DNA from: Planctomycetota bacterium
GTDB taxonomy: Bacteria; Planctomycetota; Planctomycetia; Pirellulales; UBA7805
Reading direction: 5' to 3'
DNA length: 12,629 nucleotides
NCBI GenBank assembly: GCA_030605285.1
Contig: JAUWIQ010000010.1
Span: 1 to 12,629, forward strand
Every line of letters starts with the position of its first letter. Position 1 is the stretch's first letter. Positions 1 through 6,180 of this stretch are shown here, one piece after another. The notes beneath the pieces are model-generated. The model saw only the letters and a program-made list of their open reading frames with translations, searched no databases and had not been told where the DNA came from. Made by a program: the position numbers and the translations under genes.

Positions 1-85
1 AGCGTTGTTCCCGACCGGCGGCTGAGATTGGGAGGTCCACTGCGATCGGCACAAAAAGACGCTTCCACCCATCCCGGCAGAACAC

Positions 86-1024
86 CTAGCCTTGGGTCAT
101 TACGGATCTTAACTCACGAGGCAGCGGAAAGGTAACTTCCTCGGTACGGATTTCACGCAGTTCGGACTGGGCGCCAAACCGATCCTGCAGATACGAGCAG
201 ACCGTTGCGACGAGCGACTCGGGGGCACTGGCGCCAGCCGTCACCAGCACAGTCTCTATCCCGTCAAACCACACCTCGTTGATATCTTCGACACCGTCAA
301 TCAGACGTGACGGTTTACCACATTCCTGTCCGATATCGGCCAACCGCTGACTGTTGGAACTGTTCTGACTGCCGACCACCAAGACAAAATCTGCCTCATC
401 GGCTAACTGCCGCACTGCTTCCTGCCGATTTTGGGTGGCATAGCAGATATCATCCTTCGGTGGCGACGCGATGTTTGGAAATCGCTCCCGCAAACGCCGA
501 ATCACGCGGTTGGCATCGTCCACCGAAAGGGTGGTCTGTGTCAGATAGGCCAAATGGTTCGGATCACGGACTTCGAGTCGATCGACATCCTCGGGGGTCT
601 CTACCAGAATGATGACCTCGGGAGCCTCGCCCATGGTGCCGATCACTTCGTCATGACCTTCATGACCGATCAGGATAATCGTGCGACCCTGCTTCGCGTA
701 CTTGATCGCCTCTAAATGGACTTTGGTGACCAGCGGGCAGGTCGCGTCGATTGCCTGGAGTCGCCGATCTCGAGCCTGCCTGCGAATCTCCGGGGAAACT
801 CCGTGGGCAGAAAACAATAGTGTACTACCTTCCGGCACGCAGTCGATATTATCCACAAACACCGCGCCCGATTTCTCAAATTGCTGCACCACGTACTTGT
901 TATGAACAATCTCATGGTAGACATAGATGGGCATCGGCAAGGAGTCAATCGCCAATTTCAGGCTCTCAATTGCCATTTCGACTCCCGCGCAGAATCCACG
1001 GGGTGAGGCCAGCAGAATCTTCAT
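86..1024 (-). CDS. ispH: 4-hydroxy-3-methylbut-2-enyl diphosphate reductase (IspH/LytB)
   Basis: This is the [4Fe-4S] enzyme that makes IPP and DMAPP from HMBPP at the end of the MEP pathway, in the cytoplasm. At 312 residues it has the usual family length. All three cluster cysteines are visible: C12 in RGFCAGV, C96 in DATCPLV and C194 in ICYATQNRQ. The substrate-binding histidines lie in YHEIVHN, SAHGVS and GHEGHDEV; the last also holds the catalytic Glu (E126). The GSQNSSNSQRL motif that binds diphosphate is present. I chose ATG at 1024 because it gives the standard MKILLASPRGFCAGV start; a GTG one codon upstream (1027) is also open. It is the last of three co-directional genes, 258 bp after its upstream neighbour, so it may have its own promoter. 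ispH is a common member of hopanoid operons, which fits the cyclase-like gene upstream. Function is essentially certain. Confidence 0.97.
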   Translation of the reverse strand: MKILLASPRGFCAGVEMAIESLKLAIDSLPMPIYVYHEIVHNKYVVQQFEKSGAVFVDNIDCVPEGSTLLFSAHGVSPEIRRQARDRRLQAIDATCPLVTKVHLEAIKYAKQGRTIILIGHEGHDEVIGTMGEAPEVIILVETPEDVDRLEVRDPNHLAYLTQTTLSVDDANRVIRRLRERFPNIASPPKDDICYATQNRQEAVRQLADEADFVLVVGSQNSSNSQRLADIGQECGKPSRLIDGVEDINEVWFDGIETVLVTAGASAPESLVATVCSYLQDRFGAQSELREIRTEEVTFPLPRELRSVMTQG

Positions 1025-1282
1025 CACAGACGCACCCTTGGTGTTCTTTAAACTCTCAACAATCTTCCTGCCCCGTCACACTGTTCCCACCGTTGTAGAG
1101 AACAGGCGATCACAACATCTTGTAGACTTTCAACATAACGTAATTGGCAGAGAGTCACCAGTTGCGAACCGGGCAAGGATGCCCGCAGCGACTTGTGGTC
1201 ATCCGTCAGAATGTGCAAACATCGATCCCAAGGGAACCCTGCGAATGAACCGGAAACCTGCCCTGCAACCGAAAACGTCCGC
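1025..1282. other. Non-coding gap between the phosphorylase-like gene and ispH
   Basis: I see no convincing gene here; the open frames have no recognisable protein character. A 6-bp perfect stem with a 4-nt loop lies at 1170-1185 (CGGGCA / TGCCCG), but no T tract follows it on the minus strand, so it is not a standard terminator. A weak minus-strand -10-like TATGTT (1132-1137), with TGGTGA 17 bp upstream (1155-1160), could be a promoter for ispH, but the match is poor. Confidence 0.4.
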
Positions 1283-2188
1283 TCACGATCTTGCCCTACC
1301 AGACGGACCGCTCGCTTCGCGGGAAAGACTATTCAAACTGCTACGGGGGACCAACTGCTGAATGATATTCTCTAGAAAAAGGGCCAGGCGATCCGCGCTG
1401 TGCAAGGATTCCTGTTTGAGCTTCCACCAGTCCTTCGCACTCGACGGCCGCTTCGCGAGGGCCCCGGCTGCCGCACCAAGTCGTCCTGCAAACGACTCTT
1501 GGCGACGTAAATTCTTCACTTCATCGGGTAAAGAGTCCTCCAGTGAATCGCGAATAATACGGACGACGAGACAGAGTACATCCGATTCGCGACAGACCTC
1601 CGCGACCGCCATGGAACTCGTATCCACCGCCAGCGCCTGCGTGCGGGCTGCCAGTTCTCGCTTTGCCGCCGGGCTGGCGGGTTGCTGGGCGACCGAGACA
1701 ATGCGGCCCCCGTAAAATTCCCGATTTCCCGTCTCCTCTCGCGACTGGATATCGATATTCAGTCGACGGCCCGATTCGTCGGCAACACTATCCGCAATCA
1801 GAAGGTCGCCCCGCCGCAGTGTCGGGACCAAGGCACCGGCAAATCCTGCCGCGACTACCCAAGCAGGCCGATGTCCTCCAAGCAGCGCCTGGGTGGCAGC
1901 TGCCGCGTCCCCTGGCCCGCAACCCGATTCGACCACCGCGATGCGGCGACCGTGTAGCGAGCCCTCGTAAATAATAAATCCATATCCCTTTGTTTTAATC
2001 ACACCACCAAGACGATCCAAAATACTCCCCGTTTCCGTCTTTGCGCTGACGACGATTCCGAGATGGCAATCCTCCGATTTGGCCGCTGGCGGACTATCAA
2101 GCGGCGCTTTTTTCTCACTGCCCGCCTGGGCAACACGGGCACTCGCCTGTCGTCGCAACCAATCGTATAGGATATTCCGCCAGAGCAT
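1283..2188 (-). CDS. Nucleoside phosphorylase/nucleosidase-fold protein, HpnG-like
   Basis: This 301-residue protein has the PNP/MTAN (purine nucleoside phosphorylase / 5'-methylthioadenosine nucleosidase) fold. Its core starts near residue 43 (LGIVVSAKTETGSI, Glu52 in the position of the MTAN general acid). It continues with VVESGCGPGDAAAATQ (85-100), the glycine-rich AAGFAGALVPTLRRGDLLIAD (113-133) and VDTSSMAVAEVC (188-199), and ends in RIIRDSLEDSLPDEV (210-224), where D214 matches the base-binding catalytic Asp. The GFAGAL..L..GDL block resembles HpnG, which removes adenine from adenosylhopane. Position 191 is Ser where MTAN and PNP have the ribose-binding Glu of the MEMEAAA-type motif. 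The first ~42 residues are a basic, non-conserved extension. The ATG at 2188 has a good ribosome site. The gene lies 88 bp after the cyclase-like gene and before ispH, as in hopanoid operons. The fold is secure; the HpnG role is inferred. Confidence 0.75.
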   Translation of the reverse strand: MLWRNILYDWLRRQASARVAQAGSEKKAPLDSPPAAKSEDCHLGIVVSAKTETGSILDRLGGVIKTKGYGFIIYEGSLHGRRIAVVESGCGPGDAAAATQALLGGHRPAWVVAAGFAGALVPTLRRGDLLIADSVADESGRRLNIDIQSREETGNREFYGGRIVSVAQQPASPAAKRELAARTQALAVDTSSMAVAEVCRESDVLCLVVRIIRDSLEDSLPDEVKNLRRQESFAGRLGAAAGALAKRPSSAKDWWKLKQESLHSADRLALFLENIIQQLVPRSSLNSLSREASGPSGRARS

Positions 2189-2194
2189 GGCCCA

Positions 2195-2199
2195 ACCTC
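2195..2199 (-). promoter_or_regulatory. Ribosome binding site of the phosphorylase-like gene
   Basis: GAGGT on the minus strand lies 6 nt before the ATG at 2188 and fixes that start. Confidence 0.6.
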
Positions 2200-2276
2200 G
2201 CCAGACAACCGTACTTCATCGTGGGAGAATATTGCGGCGACTCATTTCGCCGAATCCGAGAGGGACGATATCTTTT

Positions 2277-4202
2277 TTACCAACGGACAAGAACGGGCGG
2301 CGACCTCTTGTCGACATCCGACATCGTTCCTCGGTCATTATCTTCGGATTTTGCCCATTCGCATAGTGCGCGCAGGGTGAGGCAAAGGTTTTCGAGCGAC
2401 ACGGGGAGATTGCTTTCCAATGCCGACTCGGTCTCTGCAGCAAAGATCTCACTCTCCAGAAGAAAATCGACCCCCAGCTGCACCGCCTGCGTCCGATCGT
2501 AACCGCTTGTGGTCAGTGCAAGGACCGCCCATGCCGTATCGGAAATGCGGCAAGGCCCCTCTCCGGCCAGATAGCCTCGCGTTTTCACCCCGTACTCTCC
2601 CCAGCCACCACCGGGTTGCTGGTGTGCCCGCAGCCAATGTACGGCCATCGTGACGGCGGGATCCGTCATCGACAAACCGATCGCGGCCAACCCCAGCAGC
2701 ACCTCCGACGTCGTTGCAATGGCACCCGGCAGCATACGGCCACTTAAAATATCGGCACTGGAAAAATGAAACTCAGGCAGCCAGGATCCATCGCTCTGCT
2801 GCACCGCCCGCAGATAACGAAGGGCCTGATCAATCCTGTTGTTTCCCAATTGGATGCCATCGGCAGCCAGTGCTCCCAGCGCATGTGCTGTGGCATCGGG
2901 ACAACGTCGCCAGCTTCCATCCCGGCGTTGGGAACCGATCAATTGGTTTCGCAACTTTTTTTTACAACCCTCGATCTGTACTTGGCGGCCCGTCGTATCC
3001 CACGAGAGGGCGGCGGAGTCCACCTCGGGAAGCATCAGCTGCAATTCTGGAGGAACACCCTCAGCGGGCAATAGTTCGCGACGTTCGAGGCGGCAAAGTG
3101 AGCGAAGAGTCACTGCGGCATCATGATCTGATACATCTCGCGTTGCAGCGCAAATTGCATGTGCGGCGCGGCGTAAGGCACTGGTTTGGCTAGACATGCC
3201 CGCGCCCACGATGGCTTCGGCTGCGAGTGCTGTTTGTCGGGGCTGCTGGGAACTCAGTAAACGGACCGCCCTCTGCGGTTCAGTACGTACCGTTTGAGTG
3301 AGACGATCGAGTGCAACTTTTTGCGGTCCCTGCAGCAATCGCAATTGGCACTTTTCTTGCATTGCACTCCAGAAGGCCCCGCGCAATTGTAACATTCCGG
3401 CATTGCCCCCCATCCACTCTGTGCAATTGGCTTGGGGAAGAAGTCGCCCGAGTAATTGGCGCATCGTGGGGACCGCTCTGCGGAGGGAGCGACGATGCGA
3501 TCTACCATCATTACCAGAAGCTCCCTTTTTGACTGAGTCGAGCAACAATTCGCCGATACTAAACTGCGGAGCCAACTCCCGAACTGGCTTCAACCGACAG
3601 ATCACTTTCCAGGCTTGATTCTCCACTGGCGAAAAGGAGTCCACTGGATCAAGGCGACAAGCAGAGAAGGGGATCTGGCCGTAGAGGGCGAGATAACGTC
3701 GGGCGCGGGCATCGGCAGCATGGATACCGCCCGAGGCGATGAGATAGCGGCGGGCGGCGGTCATCGTTTCGTTATCTGCAGAAAGTCCCGCGAGCTTAAG
3801 TGCTAAATAAGCGAGGAGACTGGTTCCCATGTGGTCGGCCCCCCCAACCGCGATCGGCCAGCCACCCGAAGTATTTTGCAAGGCAACCAATTGGTTTGCC
3901 ATTGGATCAACGACATCCGGAGAAAAATCATCAAGCCAGTAGGCCGTCAACAACCATTCGGCATAGACCTGGACTGAAAGACTACACCCGCAAATGACAT
4001 GACCGTCTTGCTCCTGAAGGCTTCCTATTGCCTGCCGGACTATTGTGATGGCCCGTCTCATAGGAGCGGAGAGCTCCCGTGATGTCGCAACCCTCAGCGC
4101 ATGATGGGGTCGTTCAAAGAACAGTTCCTCGTCCTGTTGGGCCAGCCGCGGACCGTAATCCTCATCTTGGATCGACAGTCGAATCGGTGGTTGCTCTGCC
4201 AT
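2277..4202 (-). CDS. Squalene-hopene cyclase-like repeat protein without the canonical DXDD motif
   Basis: This 641-residue protein has the alpha/alpha-barrel architecture and length of class II triterpene cyclases. QW-type repeats occur at 61-75 (SLQEQDGHV), 105-116 (LVALQNTSGGWP), 424-431 (SQRRDGSW), 467-477 (VQQSDGSWLPE) and 527-538 (HQQPGGGWGEYG). The stretch DHMGTSLLAYLALKLAG (123-139) and LALYGQIPF (171-179) closely resemble the N-terminal half of bacterial squalene-hopene cyclases, and ISDTAWAVLAL (553-563) the C-terminal half. At the position of the protonating DXDD motif the sequence is DVSDHD (356-361), so the middle Asp, the general acid, is Ser. The last QW repeat and the aromatic C-terminus of true cyclases are missing. 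The ATG at 4202 is preferred over TTG at 4232 because GGAAGG precedes it. It heads the run cyclase-like, phosphorylase-like, ispH. It may bind or process a polyprenoid, or be a non-catalytic relative. The family is secure; the reaction is unknown. Confidence 0.8.
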   Translation of the reverse strand: MAEQPPIRLSIQDEDYGPRLAQQDEELFFERPHHALRVATSRELSAPMRRAITIVRQAIGSLQEQDGHVICGCSLSVQVYAEWLLTAYWLDDFSPDVVDPMANQLVALQNTSGGWPIAVGGADHMGTSLLAYLALKLAGLSADNETMTAARRYLIASGGIHAADARARRYLALYGQIPFSACRLDPVDSFSPVENQAWKVICRLKPVRELAPQFSIGELLLDSVKKGASGNDGRSHRRSLRRAVPTMRQLLGRLLPQANCTEWMGGNAGMLQLRGAFWSAMQEKCQLRLLQGPQKVALDRLTQTVRTEPQRAVRLLSSQQPRQTALAAEAIVGAGMSSQTSALRRAAHAICAATRDVSDHDAAVTLRSLCRLERRELLPAEGVPPELQLMLPEVDSAALSWDTTGRQVQIEGCKKKLRNQLIGSQRRDGSWRRCPDATAHALGALAADGIQLGNNRIDQALRYLRAVQQSDGSWLPEFHFSSADILSGRMLPGAIATTSEVLLGLAAIGLSMTDPAVTMAVHWLRAHQQPGGGWGEYGVKTRGYLAGEGPCRISDTAWAVLALTTSGYDRTQAVQLGVDFLLESEIFAAETESALESNLPVSLENLCLTLRALCEWAKSEDNDRGTMSDVDKRSPPVLVRW

Positions 4203-4210
4203 TGCCAATA

Positions 4211-4216
4211 CCTTCC
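4211..4216 (-). promoter_or_regulatory. Ribosome binding site of the cyclase-like gene
   Basis: GGAAGG on the minus strand lies 8 nt before the ATG at 4202. It lies inside the coding region if the upstream TTG (4232) were used, so it decides the start in favour of the ATG. Confidence 0.6.
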
Positions 4217-4437
4217 GTGACGACAGCGCCAACCGGACAAACCCAGCCGCACGGTCGTAGCTTGATGATGGAGTTCCCCTTTCTCCAAATTGGGGAATAC
4301 TTCAACTTAGGCCATCTCGGTCCCGCCAGGCAATATCAGGCCCAAAGAACATGCATGGGCTGCTATCGATCCCATCTGCTGCTTCGAGTAAATTACCGGC
4401 CAATCTGACCTCCCATGGCATCCCCGGAGAACTTGGA
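4217..4437. promoter_or_regulatory. Divergent intergenic region between the cyclase-like and C25 protease genes
   Basis: About 220 bp separate two genes read in opposite directions, so promoters for both should lie here. No strong -35/-10 pair stands out. A 6-bp inverted repeat TTCCCC / GGGGAA (4274-4279 and 4292-4297, 12-nt spacer) could be an operator or may be chance. Confidence 0.35.
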
Positions 4438-4455
4438 GTGCTAGCACAAAGAGGA
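4426..4455 (+). promoter_or_regulatory. Two alternative ribosome sites for the C25 protease
   Basis: GGAGA (4426-4430) precedes GTG 4438 by 7 nt, and GAGGA (4451-4455) precedes GTG 4462 by 6 nt. Both starts are in frame. The first gives a more conventional signal peptide with an Arg ahead of the hydrophobic core; the second has the stronger site. Confidence 0.5.
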
Positions 4456-6147
4456 TACCCTGTGGCGATCGTCGCCCTGTTGTTCGTGCTGCTGCCGACA
4501 GACTTCGAGCAGCGAAGCGACGCAGAGACAGTTGTTGTCTGTCCGGATCCTTTTCGAGAAGCGCTCAAGCCCTGGATTGGTTATCGCCAAGAGCAGGGCC
4601 ACACATTGCATTTGATCGAGAGTCGTGGCACGGCTGCGGAGATCCACGCCAACATTCTCAAACGGGCGGAGCAGGGGCCAATCGATGCTGTGGTACTCAT
4701 TGGCGATGCTCCCGTCTCCCCGCAGTCACCAGATCGCCCTCCAGTGGGAACCGTACCGACACACTACCTCAGCGCGCGGATTATCACACCATTTGGCGGG
4801 GACGACGTGATCGCCAGCGACAATCCCTACGGGGATCTCAATGGCGATCAAATCGCCGATGTTCCCGTTGGTCGCCTACCCGTAGACAGCCCCGGCGAAC
4901 TGCAAGACTTGATTGAGCGAATTGTGAGGTACGAATCAAGCGGCGATTTCTCGCTCTGGCGCAGCCGGATCAATCTGATTGCCGGTCTCGGTGGTTTTGG
5001 CGGTTTGATCGATACAATGATCGAGAACACCACAAAATTATTTCTGATCGCCGGCATTCCAGCGGATTATCGAGTCAGCATGACCCGAGCCAGTTGGAAA
5101 AGTCCCTACTGTCCGGATCCGCGCCGCTTCCGCGAGACTGTCATGGCGCGCATGAATGAAGGCTGTCTGTTCTGGATCTATCTCGGTCACGGACAACCGC
5201 AGGCCTTGGATCAGCTTCATGTCCCGGGGGCCCATTTCCCTATCTTAACCGCAGACGACGCCAATCGAATCGAATGCCGAGCGGGTGCCCCAATTGCCCT
5301 CCTCTTCAGTTGTTACAGCGCCGCTTTTGACGGCCCGAAAGATTGCCTTGCCGAAGAATTGATTCGCAGCAAGGGTGGGCCGGTTGCCGTCCTGGGAGGC
5401 TCGCGCACCACCATGCCCTATGCGATGGCAACACTCGCTGAAGCAATGATGGACGAATGTTTCCAGCAGCGCACAAAGACTCTTGGTCGCATTTTTATGC
5501 GGGCTAAAGTACGGATGATTGATGATCAATCGCAAAACGGTCAGCGTGGACTGATCGATTTTCTGGGAAGGCTGTTTGGCGAGTCCGCAGAGGACTTATA
5601 CGACCAACGACATGAACATCTTCAGATTTTTAATCTCCTCGGCGATCCGCTCCTGGAAATAAAATATCCTCGGGAGATACCGATTACCGTGGAAAGAATT
5701 GTTCGCGAAGGCTCCGAGGTCCCGATCCAACTCGAGATACCCCTCGCGGGACAAGCAAAGATCGAATTGATCGTACGTCGGGGACAATTGCGGAACGAAC
5801 CTCCCGAAAGACTGCGCTATGATCCTCGCGACAAAGCCCTGCGCGAATTTCAAAACGCCTATTTAGAGGCCAATAATCAGCAACTTGATGGCGCCATGCC
5901 TGGGGTCGCCAAGGGTCCACTGGAAATTCGCCTGCAACTGCCACCTGGTGTTACCGGTCTCTGTCACGTGCGGGTCTACATCGAAGGCCAAAAAGATTTC
6001 GCCCTGGGATCGGCAGATATTTTCGTTGAGCACTCCCAAAGAACGCCCACCGCAGAGATTACGAAAACAATGAGAGACAAAGAAAATATCGGCACCACCT
6101 CACTCAAAGCGGCAGCTAAAGAATTTTCTCAAAAACCGAAAAGATAG
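4438..6147 (+). CDS. Predicted secreted C25 (gingipain-type) cysteine peptidase
   Basis: This clan CD peptidase shows the C25 catalytic pair: His251 in IYLGHGQ and Cys292 in LLFSCYSAAFDG. Upstream are the subfamily features VVLIGDA, DNPYGDLNGDQIADVPVGRLP and the inter-strand helices; the terminal signature FNLLGDPLLEIKYP follows at about 397-410. The remaining ~160 residues look like a beta-rich Ig-like domain, as in gingipains. GTG at 4438 gives a signal-peptide-like start (MLAQRGYPVAIVALLFVLL) and has GGAGA 7 nt upstream. An alternative GTG at 4462 has an even better GAGGA site (4451-4455) but leaves no positive charge before the hydrophobic stretch. The frame is open back to an ATG at 4351, which would add about 29 unconserved residues. 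There is no long propeptide, C-terminal sorting domain or anchor. It probably acts outside the cytoplasm; its substrate is unknown. It diverges from the cyclase-like gene. Confidence 0.85.
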   Translation: MLAQRGYPVAIVALLFVLLPTDFEQRSDAETVVVCPDPFREALKPWIGYRQEQGHTLHLIESRGTAAEIHANILKRAEQGPIDAVVLIGDAPVSPQSPDRPPVGTVPTHYLSARIITPFGGDDVIASDNPYGDLNGDQIADVPVGRLPVDSPGELQDLIERIVRYESSGDFSLWRSRINLIAGLGGFGGLIDTMIENTTKLFLIAGIPADYRVSMTRASWKSPYCPDPRRFRETVMARMNEGCLFWIYLGHGQPQALDQLHVPGAHFPILTADDANRIECRAGAPIALLFSCYSAAFDGPKDCLAEELIRSKGGPVAVLGGSRTTMPYAMATLAEAMMDECFQQRTKTLGRIFMRAKVRMIDDQSQNGQRGLIDFLGRLFGESAEDLYDQRHEHLQIFNLLGDPLLEIKYPREIPITVERIVREGSEVPIQLEIPLAGQAKIELIVRRGQLRNEPPERLRYDPRDKALREFQNAYLEANNQQLDGAMPGVAKGPLEIRLQLPPGVTGLCHVRVYIEGQKDFALGSADIFVEHSQRTPTAEITKTMRDKENIGTTSLKAAAKEFSQKPKR

Positions 6148-6180
6148 TCGGGCGAGAGCGAATAAGACGAGCAGCCGAAT

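Noticed and set aside
1..85. Search for a gene or terminator downstream of ispH
   Set aside because: The 85 bases show no coding signature, clear hairpin or promoter.
1170..1185. CGGGCA / TGCCCG hairpin as a terminator after the phosphorylase-like gene
   Set aside because: No T tract follows on the minus strand; at most it is a leader hairpin.
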